From Faecalicatena orotica (GTDB taxonomy: Bacteria > Bacillota > Clostridia > Lachnospirales > Lachnospiraceae), in the NCBI RefSeq assembly GCF_003149245.1, contig NZ_QGDL01000004.1, positions 186,001-250,000 on the forward strand: DNA of 64,000 nt. Reading direction: 5' to 3'. This document shows, one piece after another, positions 41,438 through 50,441 of the stretch. Within the stretch, counting starts at the first letter, position 1, and each line of letters begins with the position of its first letter. The position numbers and the translations under genes are program-made. The notes beneath the pieces were generated by a model, which had not been told where the DNA came from, did not search any database, and saw only the letters and a program-made list of their open reading frames with translations.

Positions 41438-42472
41438 CTACACACGTGCGATCATTTCGCCGAATTTTTCTTTTTCTTCTTTGATGAATGCGTGTACTGC
41501 ATCCGGTCCCGGAAGGGAATCGGAACAGTTGTTACTGCGTACCATCATGGATGCTTCTGCTGATCCGAATTCCAGACAGTCGATGACTTCCCAGCCCTGG
41601 TACAATCCATATAAGAAGCCTGAGCCGTATCCGTCTCCGCCGCCAAAACCTTTCCTTGCTTCTACAGGGAATGGCTTGATGCTGTACTTTTCTCCGTCAC
41701 AGGTATATGCGGTGGAGCCCTTCATTCCATGCTTGATTACTACGATCTTTGCATTGTATGACTGCCATGCTGCAGCGGATTCCTCGTCACTGCGTCCCGG
41801 CTGGATCAGTGCTTCTGTCAGGTCGAATTCTTCTCTTGATCCCATGATGATGTCAGACTCTTTTGCTACGATGGAATAGTAGATTGAAATCTCGTCAGCA
41901 TTTTTCCAGTTATATTCCCTGTAATCAATATCAAAGATAATCTTTGTATCATTTTTCTTAGCCAGCATTACCGCTTTAATCGCTGCTTCTCTGGACGGGC
42001 TTTCTGCCAGTGCCGTTCCTGAGATCAGGATGGCCTTTGCACTCTTTATGTAATCTTCGTCGATATCATCTACAGAAAGCTGAAGGTCTGCTATGCAGTT
42101 GCGGTACATCAGGATGCTGCTTTCCTTTGGTGAAAGCATTTCGGTAAATGTAAGCCCAAGCTTTTCGCCGTTTACACATCTTGTAATATGTGAGGTATCG
42201 ATCCCCGCTTTGTCAAAATACTCTGTAACAAAATCGCCGAACTGGTCGTCAGAAACTTTTCCGATAAATCCGGCTTTCATACCGTGTCTTGTAACACCCA
42301 CAGCAATATTCGCAGGAGAACCGCCCACGTACTTTTCAAACATATGTACATCCTTCAGCGGTTTGAATTCTTCTTTCACCTGTTCGTTATATGCAGGGTT
42401 AAAATCAATTGCAACTCTTCCCAGAAGAATCAGGTCTAACGGTCTTGTTTCATCAAATGTTACATACTTCAT
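41438..42472 (-). CDS. iolC: 5-dehydro-2-deoxygluconokinase
   Basis: A PfkB-family kinase of 344 residues that phosphorylates 5-dehydro-2-deoxygluconate in inositol breakdown. The N-terminus MKYVTFDETRPLDLILLGR, the sugar site GGSPANIAVGVTRHG and the C-terminal anion hole GGGDGYGSGFLYG are visible; the usual GAGD is GGGD here. I use the ATG at 42472 with GAGGTG upstream; a longer frame opens at 42508. It is the first gene of iolC-iolD-iolB-Fe-ADH, transcribed from the promoter region at 42620-42802. Confidence 0.9.
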   Translation of the reverse strand: MKYVTFDETRPLDLILLGRVAIDFNPAYNEQVKEEFKPLKDVHMFEKYVGGSPANIAVGVTRHGMKAGFIGKVSDDQFGDFVTEYFDKAGIDTSHITRCVNGEKLGLTFTEMLSPKESSILMYRNCIADLQLSVDDIDEDYIKSAKAILISGTALAESPSREAAIKAVMLAKKNDTKIIFDIDYREYNWKNADEISIYYSIVAKESDIIMGSREEFDLTEALIQPGRSDEESAAAWQSYNAKIVVIKHGMKGSTAYTCDGEKYSIKPFPVEARKGFGGGDGYGSGFLYGLYQGWEVIDCLEFGSAEASMMVRSNNCSDSLPGPDAVHAFIKEEKEKFGEMIARV

Positions 42473-42619
42473 AACTTTCACCTCATCATAATTTTCTTGA
42501 ATCGTCAAAGCGGATATTCGTTGTCCTCTTTGCTAAATGTTTCCGTGCAGCTTGCCGTGTGTCTGTAATGCATATGCTCCGTCTCAATGCGTGCTTTATT
42601 TTCTTTTCTTTGTGCTTTT

Positions 42620-42648
42620 ATAATATCACGCACGCACTATGCGTGCAA
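42620..42648 (-). promoter_or_regulatory. iolC promoter with embedded inverted repeat
   Basis: On the minus strand TTGCAC (42648-42643) and TATTAT (42625-42620) are 17 bases apart. A perfect inverted repeat GCACGCA-CTA-TGCGTGC (42630-42646) covers the spacer and part of the -35, as expected for a repressor operator. Confidence 0.62.
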
Positions 42649-42730
42649 GCACTTTTGTTGTTTTTCCTGCTTTTCTACATATTTACCAAAATTCACCGTC
42701 GTATTTTTAGCAATTTTACTATTCTTTCAA

Positions 42731-42802
42731 CACACATATTAGGTGTGTGCTTTTGTGTGCTTTATTTTTCTTTGTAATATCATGCACATTTTATGAGTGC
42801 AT
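42731..42802 (-). promoter_or_regulatory. Second, related promoter/operator copy upstream of iolC
   Basis: ATGCAC (42802-42797) and TATTAC (42779-42774) are again 17 bases apart, with the inverted repeat TGCAC/GTGCA (42783-42787 with 42797-42801). A further CACACA/TGTGTG repeat lies at 42731-42749. The layout repeats that at 42620-42648, which suggests tandem promoters or a duplicated operator. Confidence 0.45.
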
Positions 42803-42820
42803 TATTCTTTTCTGCACACT

Positions 42821-42848
42821 TTGTACGCAAAATGTACTATAATATAAT
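42821..42848 (+). promoter_or_regulatory. Promoter of the YesM/YesN-like pair
   Basis: TTGTAC at 42821-42826 and TATAAT at 42843-42848 with a 16-base spacer, upstream of the kinase gene at 42949. The leader of about 95 bases has no ORF that I would call. Confidence 0.55.
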
Positions 42849-42948
42849 TATAAGACGTCAGGATTTCGGGAACACGAAATGCGGCGAAATCCACAGGCAT
42901 CAAGGAGCAGGAAACCTTTTGAATTTCCCGGACAGGAGTTTTCAGAAT

Positions 42949-44736
42949 ATGTTTAAAAAATTAGATTTTCAGAAAAAAATATTTATCAGCTTTTCACTCA
43001 TCATTTTGCTTATACTGTTCTCCAGCGCATATATTTTTGTGAACTACAATACATCCCTGCTCAAAGAAAATGTGGAGACTTCCAGCATGGATTCCCTGAT
43101 TTCCATACAGAACCAACTGGATGACGACCTCATGGGAATGGACCAGATGCTCAAAGCTGCTCATGCTTCGTCTGATTTTAAGGACCTTGCATTCTCCATA
43201 CCGGAATCCCCGCTAAATTATTTTTCCCAGCATGCCTTTGAGACCGACACGGCGCACTCCATCCTCGTCTCTTACCTGACAACCCGGGACAAGTATTCAA
43301 CTTTCGTATATGTAAGCCAGTATTATGACGCCTTACGCATCAGTAATTCCAGCTACCGGGCAAACATTCTGTCAAAGGAAAGTATTTCTGCGCTCCCCCA
43401 GGTAAAAGAGGGTCTTACCACTTCTCAATACCAGCTGTATTACCCGCCCCACATAGATGCCTGGTCTACACAGGATTATGTGTATTCCGTAGTCCGTCCA
43501 ATCCGGGATACCTTCCATACATATGGGATTCTGGAGTATCAGAAAAGTGTTTCCGACTTAGATAAGCTGGTGGAAAATGCCGCAATTACGGATATCCGCC
43601 AATTTTCTATTATAGGTGAAAATACTTATACCTATTACCAGTATGATTCCTCCTCGGATTATTACACCTCCGTACCGGGCCTGATGCAGAAAATCACTTC
43701 CAGCGATAAGGGAATGTATTACCTGAATGACACCACCCTGCTGTGTTTCGTCCGCTCCCCGCTGACAGGCTGGATACTCGCTATTGAGCGTGACATTGAC
43801 CCCCTTTTATCTAATATCAGACAGTTTGCATTCATCATATTTATCTCATATTTTATGGCCCTTTGCCTGCTCCTTTTGTTTTTATATATCATGACACGCA
43901 ACCTGACACGGCCGCTGCGTGCACTGAAAGACGATCTTTCTGCACTGGAAATGGATCAGGATATTCAGCTTCCCAAGTCATCCGGAAATGACGAAGTGAC
44001 AATCCTTACCGTGGCCATTGAAGAAACACTAAATAAACTCAGACTGCAGAACAGCCAGTTGATCAACACGCGGAAGCGGGCGCTGCAGGCACATTTTGAG
44101 GCGATGGAAGCCCAGCTCAATCCCCATTTCCTTTACAATACCCTGTCCGTAATCGGAGCCTGCGGCATGGAGACCGGCAGCCGCACCGTACCTAAAATGT
44201 GCACCGAACTTTCTAATTTACTGCGCTATTCCATCAGTTATACACACAAAAATGTTTTCCTGAAAAATGAACTCGAAAACGTCAAAAGTTATCTGTTTAT
44301 TATGAAAATCCGATACGAACACATGCTGGATTACTCCTGGGATATTGATGAGTCAGTTCTGGATATCCAGGTACCCAAGCTGATCCTGCAGCCTATTATC
44401 GAGAACTGCTTCCAGCATGGATTCGCTGACACCCCTCCGGTATGGCGTATCCATATCAGACTCGGGCAGAAGGACGGAAACTGGTATGCCGCGGTTACCA
44501 ACAACGGGACACCGTTTGCAGAAACAAAAATAAAGCAGTTAAAGGAACGTCTGCAGTACTTTAAAGAACATGTAGAAGAATCCTCCGACACCGAGTTCAG
44601 CAAAGAAAAGATGGGATTCGGCCTCGAGAATACAGTGCTCCGCCTGTATATTTACTATCAGGGCAGAGAAACATTCCAGATTTATGAAACAGAAGAAAAA
44701 GAAACGACAGTTGAAATTGGAGGTCCATTAAAATGA
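42949..44736 (+). CDS. YesM-type membrane sensor histidine kinase
   Basis: A 595-residue kinase. Two membrane segments (about 10-30, IFISFSLIILLILFSSAYIF, and about 290-312) enclose a large outside sensor domain. A HAMP region follows, then the His_kinase domain with the phospho-His in AQLNPHFLYNTLS and the ATPase domain with IIENCFQHGF and GFGLENTVLRLY. I use the ATG at 42949 (MFKKLDFQKK) with AGGAG upstream; the open frame starts at 42793 inside the promoter region. Its stop overlaps the regulator start (ATGA). Such kinases commonly sense sugars and control ABC importers; here the closest target is the divergent iol operon. Confidence 0.87.
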   Translation: MFKKLDFQKKIFISFSLIILLILFSSAYIFVNYNTSLLKENVETSSMDSLISIQNQLDDDLMGMDQMLKAAHASSDFKDLAFSIPESPLNYFSQHAFETDTAHSILVSYLTTRDKYSTFVYVSQYYDALRISNSSYRANILSKESISALPQVKEGLTTSQYQLYYPPHIDAWSTQDYVYSVVRPIRDTFHTYGILEYQKSVSDLDKLVENAAITDIRQFSIIGENTYTYYQYDSSSDYYTSVPGLMQKITSSDKGMYYLNDTTLLCFVRSPLTGWILAIERDIDPLLSNIRQFAFIIFISYFMALCLLLLFLYIMTRNLTRPLRALKDDLSALEMDQDIQLPKSSGNDEVTILTVAIEETLNKLRLQNSQLINTRKRALQAHFEAMEAQLNPHFLYNTLSVIGACGMETGSRTVPKMCTELSNLLRYSISYTHKNVFLKNELENVKSYLFIMKIRYEHMLDYSWDIDESVLDIQVPKLILQPIIENCFQHGFADTPPVWRIHIRLGQKDGNWYAAVTNNGTPFAETKIKQLKERLQYFKEHVEESSDTEFSKEKMGFGLENTVLRLYIYYQGRETFQIYETEEKETTVEIGGPLK

Positions 44737-46289
44737 GTCACAAGATCCAGATCATGCTTGTAGAAGACGAGCCTGCTATTTTGAGAGGCCTGTCCGCGAA
44801 TATTACGCAGTGCTCGAAAGATTATGAAATTATCGGAACCGCTTACAACGGAATCGACGCCCTCGAGGCAATCCGCACGCAAAAACCGGATATCGTAATT
44901 ACGGATATCCGTATGCCTATGATGGACGGCCTTGACCTGATCGAAGCCGCCCGGGAATTCTGCCCGGACACTTATTTTGTCATTCTGACCGGTTATGCAG
45001 AATTCGAATATGCCAAACGCGCCATGAAACTCCAGGTCGTCGACTATCTGCTGAAGCCCGTAGATCCGGATGCTCTGGAAGAACTGCTCGGCAGGCTCGA
45101 AGGGAAGCTCCTGCAAAATTCAGAAAAGGATATCCGCAATTACCTTACACAGAATCTTTCCCGCGACTCGGAACATACAGTTGACTATAACCCTCTGGAA
45201 GGCAGTACCCTTTACTTTCTCTTTGCATTTTACGGCACCGTTGCCAGCGGCATGTATATCGAGCTTGCAACCGGAAGCCTGATTGCTCGGGACAGTGACT
45301 ACAGCTTTCTGGATGGCATATCCGAATCCTGCAGGATGCGCATCATGGCTCTTAGGGGAAACTATCTGAACGAAACTGTTTTTGCCATACTGACGGACTC
45401 CGATTCCCCGGTATCTGCAAAAGAAGTGGAGGAAACTGCACGCAGAATACATAAACAGCTTTTTTCGGAAGACGTATTCGTCAGCTGTATTCTCTCAAAT
45501 CCCATATATGAAGGACTGGATATCCCATCCCATGTGCGCAGCTGTTACCTCTGCGCTGCATCACATATTATATTTGGCCAGAGCCGTTTCTTCTGCCAAA
45601 ATGAAAAGGCACCGGTTGAATCCGGATATATAGAAAATATGACGGTTACGGAGGAGGCAAAGGAACTTCTCAAAATGCTGAAACCTGCCATGACGCCGGC
45701 TGATATTGAAACGCTCTGCCAGGGGCTCACCGGCATCTGGTCAGAAAAGGATGCCACCCAGCTTCAGATCCAGACTGACCTGCGGTATGCACTCAATACA
45801 GCCGCAAGAAAATCTGATTCCGGACATGAAATAAGCACGGATCCGGCCGAACTGCTCGCGTCCTCATCCTCCTACGAAGAACTCTGCCAGAACCTCAAAC
45901 TGGAGTTCACCAAGCTCTGTACAGGACACAGCAAGGCAGCAGATAAGGTGCCACACACGCAGGCCCTTGCATGGAAGGTCCGCGATTATCTGGATCAGAA
46001 TTATACCTGTACCGTCACATATAAAAATTTTACAGAAATATTCGGATACAACGAGAAATATATCAGTTATATCTTCAAAGAGGAATTTTCTATTTCCCCG
46101 AGCAAATACATCCTGAAACTAAGAATGACTGCTGCCAAAAACCTGATGCGTCAGCATCCTGATATGCTCCTTAAAGATGTGGCGGAAGCGGTTGGATACG
46201 ATGACCAGTTGTATTTCAGCAGGGTGTTTAAAAATAGTGAGGGAATGTCGCCGAAAGCTTATCAGAAACTGGAGGGAGAGAAAAAATAG
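44733..46289 (+). CDS. YesN-type response regulator with AraC output domain
   Basis: A 518-residue regulator. The receiver domain is at 1-120 with acidic residues in MLVEDEPAIL and the phospho-Asp in IVITDIRMPMMDGLDL. A long middle region of unknown fold follows (about 130-400). The AraC-type double HTH is at the C-terminus, with NYTCTVTYKNFTEIFGYNEKY and VAEAVGYDDQLYFSRVFK. Coupled to the kinase by a four-base overlap. The DNA target is not known. Confidence 0.87.
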   Translation: MSHKIQIMLVEDEPAILRGLSANITQCSKDYEIIGTAYNGIDALEAIRTQKPDIVITDIRMPMMDGLDLIEAAREFCPDTYFVILTGYAEFEYAKRAMKLQVVDYLLKPVDPDALEELLGRLEGKLLQNSEKDIRNYLTQNLSRDSEHTVDYNPLEGSTLYFLFAFYGTVASGMYIELATGSLIARDSDYSFLDGISESCRMRIMALRGNYLNETVFAILTDSDSPVSAKEVEETARRIHKQLFSEDVFVSCILSNPIYEGLDIPSHVRSCYLCAASHIIFGQSRFFCQNEKAPVESGYIENMTVTEEAKELLKMLKPAMTPADIETLCQGLTGIWSEKDATQLQIQTDLRYALNTAARKSDSGHEISTDPAELLASSSSYEELCQNLKLEFTKLCTGHSKAADKVPHTQALAWKVRDYLDQNYTCTVTYKNFTEIFGYNEKYISYIFKEEFSISPSKYILKLRMTAAKNLMRQHPDMLLKDVAEAVGYDDQLYFSRVFKNSEGMSPKAYQKLEGEKK

Positions 46290-46342
46290 ATGTTTGTTTG
46301 CGAAAATCGGGCTTGCAGAAGCCGCAGAGGATGCACTTGTTT

Positions 46343-46394
46343 TTGCATAATCTTTCAAAGTTCTTTATATACTAAAGTTATGCCGCATGCGGCA
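46343..46394 (+). promoter_or_regulatory. Promoter and palindrome before the DUF4143 gene
   Basis: TTGCAT at 46343-46348 and TATATA at 46366-46371 are 17 bases apart. A perfect 14-base palindrome TGCCGCATGCGGCA at 46381-46394 lies between the start of transcription and the ribosome binding site, like an operator. Confidence 0.5.
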
Positions 46395-46412
46395 AAAGTT
46401 AGAGGTGATGTT

Positions 46413-47686
46413 ATGATTAAACGAGATTATTATCTAAACCGCCTAATTCACAATATGTGGAATGGCGAAATAAAGGTGATTACCGGTATCCGCCGCTGTG
46501 GAAAATCCGTTCTTCTGTTTGACTTGTTCTATGAGTATCTGCTTTCCCAAGATATAAAGGAAGAACAAATTATTCGTCTGGAGCTTGACCAGAGAAAGTA
46601 TTATAAGTACCGCAACCCGATTACTCTTTGTGACTATGTAGACTCCATCGTAAACAGCAAAAAGAAACAAAATTCTATTTGTTTGTAGATGAAGTTCAGT
46701 TCACAATCAAAGTCAAAGATGAAGAAAATGGCGGCATTGAGGTAACCATTTACGATATGCTCAACGAACTGAAAGCCTACAAAAACATGGATGTCTATGT
46801 AACAGGCAGTAACTCTAAAATGCTTTCCAAAGATATTGCCACAGAGTTTCGTGGCAGAGCAACACAAATTCACGTATATCCGTTGTCCTTTGACGAGTTC
46901 TATTCTCATATTGGCGGCGAAAAACGTAATGCACTGGATCAGTATATGCTTTATGGCGGTATGCCGCGCATTGTCGCCCTTACGGATGAGAAAGAAAAGA
47001 AAACTTATCTCTCCAACTTATATGAAGAACTCTATGTGAAAGACATCGTAGAGCGTAATAAACTTGAGAGGGAAGATATTCTCAACGCGATTTTGGACTT
47101 TATTGCCTCACAGATTGGCTCTCTTACCAACCCAACCAATATCGCCAATGCCTTGACCTCCATGCGTCATGAGCCGATCAACAATACGCTTGTTTCCGCT
47201 TATCTTACACATACTATGGACTCTTTCCTGATTGAACGCGCCAAGAGATACGATGTGAAGGGCAAGACTTATTTCAACTATCCGAACAAGTATTATTACA
47301 CCGACCTGGGGCTGCGTAATGCTCGTTTGAATTTCAGGCAGTACGATCCCGGTCGCATTATGGAGAACGTCATTTACAACGAGCTTGTAAAGCGTGGCTA
47401 TTCTGTAGATGTTGGTGTAGTAACAGAGCGAAAGAAAGACGAGCGCATCCAGCGTGAAATCGACTTCGTTGTAAATGATGGCGACCGGCGCATTTATATC
47501 CAGTCTGCATATCAGATGGACACGGAGATGAAGGAGAACACAGAGCTTCAGTCCCTGAAACTCACAGGTGATTTCTTCAAGAAAGCCGTTATTCGCATGG
47601 ATATTCCTCATAACTTTTATGACGATAACGGATTTTTTCATTGCAATCTGATTGACTTCCTGCTTGGTGATGCAGAACTGTTCTAA
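46413..47686 (+). pseudogene. AAA ATPase with DUF4143 domain, frameshifted
   Basis: The first part (46413-46688) starts with GAGGTG and ATG and carries Walker A in VITGIRRCGKSVLLF. At an A-rich run near 46655-46675 the frame is lost: the 0 frame ends at a TAG at 46686, while the rest of the protein (FYLFVDEVQF, Walker B, then the DUF4143 nuclease-like C-terminal domain to DAELF) continues in the -1 frame up to 47686. Joined, they make a protein of about 424 residues, normal for the family. The simplest reading is a one-base deletion, real or from sequencing; a programmed -1 shift is less likely. Members of this family are common accessory genes of unknown role. Confidence 0.78.
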
Positions 47687-47690
47687 CCTG

Positions 47691-47718
47691 TAAAGCCCGC
47701 CATAACCAGCGGGCTTTA
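47691..47718 (+). terminator. Terminator after the DUF4143 gene
   Basis: A 10-bp perfect stem TAAAGCCCGC/GCGGGCTTTA with an eight-base loop, five bases past the stop. Its right arm is part of direct repeat 1. Confidence 0.72.
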
Positions 47719-47756
47719 TAATAAATTATCCGGCAGTCACTTTTTTCCCCGCTCCC
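47703..47756 (+). repeat. Direct repeat 1 of the accessory island
   Basis: Fifty-four bases beginning TAACCAGCGGGCTTTATAAT match 54831-54885 at about 46 of 55 aligned positions in the same orientation. The two copies bound a block of about 7.1 kb with the Rpn gene, the broken ABC genes and the RhuM/Xre genes. Confidence 0.7.
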
Positions 47757-47782
47757 TGTCTTAATTTCGTCAAATTGCCTAA

Positions 47783-47844
47783 TTGCTCTTTCCATTATCC
47801 CATGCTATACTCGCATCAGAAACTTCGAAAGGTATTCACCTTTC
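47783..47844 (+). promoter_or_regulatory. Promoter and leader hairpin before the Rpn gene
   Basis: TTGCTC at 47783-47788 and TATACT at 47806-47811 are 17 bases apart. About 15 bases later GAAAGGT-ATTC-ACCTTTC (47827-47844) forms a seven-base-pair hairpin followed by ATTTTT, like an early terminator. The remaining leader to 48038 has no gene that I can support. Confidence 0.42.
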
Positions 47845-48038
47845 ATTTTTCAATCGGCAGTTCGCCGGTTTACCCAATTAATTACTTATTAGAACCGCAG
47901 AAAACAATGAATCCTCTACATTTTTAAGGTACTTCTGTCTTTTACATATACATATATCATGATATGATAATAATAAATCAGAATAACTCCTTACATGTGT
48001 ACCATTCGTTTTCTGCACAGGAAAGGAGATTCCATTTT

Positions 48039-48932
48039 ATGATCAAAAACAACTTTATTATGTTACCCACTGTAGACTTTTGTTTCAAGGAACTGATGCA
48101 GAACCCTAAAGTCAGGAAAGGCTTCATTTCAGCCCTTCTCAATCTTCCCCCAGAAGAAGTCGAAGACACAGTCCTCTTACCCACGTTGCTTTCGAGAGAC
48201 TCGGCCGATGACAAGCTGGGAATTATGGATGTACGGGTACTGCTAAGAGATGGGACGCAGATGAATATGGAAATGCAGGTCAAATACTTTGAATACTGGG
48301 ATGAACGCGCCTTGTTCTACCTTAGTAAGATGTTTGACAGCCAGATCCATAAAGGCGAGTCCTATGAAAAGCTGCAAAAGTGTATTCATGTAAGTATTTT
48401 AGACTTCATCCATTTTCCGAATGATAAAGAATGTTACCGCAGGATTCATTTCCGGGATGATAAAACCTCTGATCTATATTCGGACAAAATGGAGCTTCAG
48501 ATTTTGGAACTGAAAAAACTGCCCCCTGAAGTTAAAACCGGAGAGGATGTTCTTGCATGGATGAAGTTCTTCAGTGGAAAAAGCAGAAAGGAGTTTCAGA
48601 CTATGGCTAAGACAAACGAATATCTCGATGAAGCATACAATACACTGCTCAATCTGAGTGCCGACGAGAAGAAACGTCTGGAATATGAGGCCCGGGAAAA
48701 AGCATTAAAAGATTATAATACCCAGATCAGCAGTGCTGAAAAGAGGGGACTTAAAGCCGGGGAGGAAATGGGACGCAAGGCTGGGGAAGAAGCCGGAATG
48801 CGTAAAGGCAAAGAGTTGGGCGTTCAAGAGGCCCGTCAGGTTTTCAAACTATATATGCAGGGCAAATCACAGGAAGAAATTGCGGACCTCTGCAATATCA
48901 GTATAGACAAAGTGAAACAGATATTGGAATAG
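48039..48932 (+). CDS. Rpn family recombination-promoting nuclease (PD-(D/E)XK)
   Basis: A 297-residue protein of the Rpn/PDDEXK_2 transposase-like family. The nuclease core shows the N-terminal PTVDFCFKELM, the Asp in KLGIMDVRVLL and the ExQ variant in MNMEMQVKYFEYWDERAL. The C-terminal part is a repetitive Gly/Glu/Lys-rich helix (AGEEMGRKAGEEAGMRKGKE) ending in a short HTH-like tail (EEIADLCNISIDKVKQIL). I use the ATG at 48039 with AAGGAG before it. Family members promote RecA-independent recombination in E. coli and are frequent in accessory regions; no terminal inverted repeats were seen here. Confidence 0.85.
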   Translation: MIKNNFIMLPTVDFCFKELMQNPKVRKGFISALLNLPPEEVEDTVLLPTLLSRDSADDKLGIMDVRVLLRDGTQMNMEMQVKYFEYWDERALFYLSKMFDSQIHKGESYEKLQKCIHVSILDFIHFPNDKECYRRIHFRDDKTSDLYSDKMELQILELKKLPPEVKTGEDVLAWMKFFSGKSRKEFQTMAKTNEYLDEAYNTLLNLSADEKKRLEYEAREKALKDYNTQISSAEKRGLKAGEEMGRKAGEEAGMRKGKELGVQEARQVFKLYMQGKSQEEIADLCNISIDKVKQILE

Positions 48933-48939
48933 CTCTCCC

Positions 48940-49803
48940 TCATGTTTCCAGACGATATAAGTAAACATCCTCTAAAGAGGGAGCTGCCTCCCTATACTGA
49001 TAGGATGCCGGCTGATTCTCAGAGAGTACTCTCACAACGACTTCATCATTAGACCGGTATAGATTACCGATACGATATTCTTTTTTAACCTGCTTTAACT
49101 GCTGTGAAGCAATCGTCAGTTCAAATACTTTCCCGCGTATTTTCTGCTGCAGTACATCAGGAGGAGCCATATCTAATAATCTTCCGTCTTTCATGAGAAG
49201 TATTTCTTTTGATATAAACTCTATATCTGAGACAACATGGGTTGCAATAAAGACGATTTTATCCTTGCTTAAATCTGATATTAAATTACGCAGGCGGATT
49301 CGCTCTCTCGGGTCCAGCCCCGCGGTAGGCTCATCAAGTATCAGTATTTTAGGATTATGCAGTAAAGCCTGAACAAGTAAAACCCTCTGCTTCATGCCGC
49401 CTGATAATTGTTTTAACTTTTTATAACGTACAGACTGCAGGTTCAAAAGCGATAATAGTATGTCCATATTTCCCAATATTCTTTTTTTACTCATACCTCG
49501 CAGAGCACCCATATACAGCAAAAACTGCTGTACCGTAAAAACGTCATATAACTGCTGTTGTTGAGGCATATACCCCATGATCTTACGGTATTCTTCTTTC
49601 ATATCCAGAATATCTGTACCATCCAGAAGAATCATTCCACTGTCCCGAAGAATATTGTCCGTTAGAATATTCATTAATGTTGTCTTCCCCGCCCCGTTTG
49701 GTCCGAGAATCCCGTAAATACCATCCTCAAAAACAGCATTAAAATCAGATAATGCTGTTTTTGAGCCATAACTTTTGTTTAAGTTTTCCACCCAGATCTG
49801 CAT
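48940..49803 (-). CDS. ABC transporter ATP-binding protein
   Basis: A 287-residue ATPase of the ABC-2 exporter type. Walker A is GILGPNGAGKTTLMN, the signature is KQLSGGMKQRVLLVQ, and Walker B is ILILDEPTAGLDP. The coding region is intact. Its permease partner, immediately upstream, is broken, so the protein may no longer have a function. Similar ATPases with two-part permeases and a secreted propeller protein form small exporter-like operons in Clostridia. Confidence 0.82.
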   Translation of the reverse strand: MQIWVENLNKSYGSKTALSDFNAVFEDGIYGILGPNGAGKTTLMNILTDNILRDSGMILLDGTDILDMKEEYRKIMGYMPQQQQLYDVFTVQQFLLYMGALRGMSKKRILGNMDILLSLLNLQSVRYKKLKQLSGGMKQRVLLVQALLHNPKILILDEPTAGLDPRERIRLRNLISDLSKDKIVFIATHVVSDIEFISKEILLMKDGRLLDMAPPDVLQQKIRGKVFELTIASQQLKQVKKEYRIGNLYRSNDEVVVRVLSENQPASYQYREAAPSLEDVYLYRLET

Positions 49804-49811
49804 ATCTACTC

Positions 49812-50429
49812 CTATCGGCTTCCTTTACATGTTTTATGGAAACTCCATATGCAAACACAAGGAAGCGCTATTATAAACATCATTGCATAGCACACTTTTA
49901 CTGTATTACTGCTCTGGAGCAGTCTGTGCGTCTCCAATATTCCGTTCAATGAAAATTGGCTGACTACAAAAAATCCATTCCACTCCAATATCAATGGCAA
50001 TATGAAGACTACCGCCGCAATAACCATCGTTATTATAGAATCTTTTACCCACGTTGATAATGCCATCACCGTAAAAACAAGAATCATCATTCCCAGAAAC
50101 TGTCCCACAAAAACAAGTATGACATATTCTGCAATTGTATAATTTCCTGTGAACTGCGATGCACTGCTCAAAGACTGTACTCTCACATTCCATAATTCCA
50201 TCGGGTACTGCCTGCCGATCTGCTGCAGCATCGGTATCCTAACCAGTATCGCGGTTATAAATACAAAGAAAGAAACGGAAAGTAATTTATTACATAGTAA
50301 ATTCCTTCTTCCATATCTGGTACTTCTAAGCAGATTGATAACCTGCAAATCATATTCCTTACCCAGAGATACGGATGCTGTATAAACTGCTGCAATTACA
50401 CACAACAATATCATACTTCCCGTATACAT
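49812..50429 (-). CDS. C-terminal part of a split ABC permease
   Basis: A 205-residue fragment with about five hydrophobic segments, e.g. MILLCVIAAVYTASVSL and IITMVIAAVVFILPLIL. It is in the same frame as the gene part that ends at 50442, with a TGA and only four further codons between them; the sequence on both sides of that TGA reads as one protein. GAGAGGAG precedes the ATG at 50429, so it may still be translated by itself. I think it is the detached end of one large permease, but a true two-gene arrangement is possible. Confidence 0.6.
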   Translation of the reverse strand: MYTGSMILLCVIAAVYTASVSLGKEYDLQVINLLRSTRYGRRNLLCNKLLSVSFFVFITAILVRIPMLQQIGRQYPMELWNVRVQSLSSASQFTGNYTIAEYVILVFVGQFLGMMILVFTVMALSTWVKDSIITMVIAAVVFILPLILEWNGFFVVSQFSLNGILETHRLLQSSNTVKVCYAMMFIIALPCVCIWSFHKTCKGSR

Positions 50430-50441
50430 TATACTCCTCTC

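Noticed and set aside
42559-42777. 72-codon plus-strand frame in the iolC/kinase intergenic region
   Set aside because: It runs through the iolC promoter and operator repeats, is nearly all hydrophobic by AT-richness, and lacks a ribosome binding site.
46655-46680. Programmed -1 frameshift in the DUF4143 gene
   Set aside because: The A-rich run contains C AAA AAG but not a full A AAA AAG slippery heptamer, and I see no stimulating hairpin right after it; a simple deletion is more likely.
47589-47795. 68-codon minus-strand frame at direct repeat 1
   Set aside because: It crosses a perfect terminator and the repeat and has no start signals.
48039-48932. Rpn gene as a complete insertion sequence
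   Set aside because: I found no terminal inverted repeats or short target duplications at its ends, so it is listed as a gene only.
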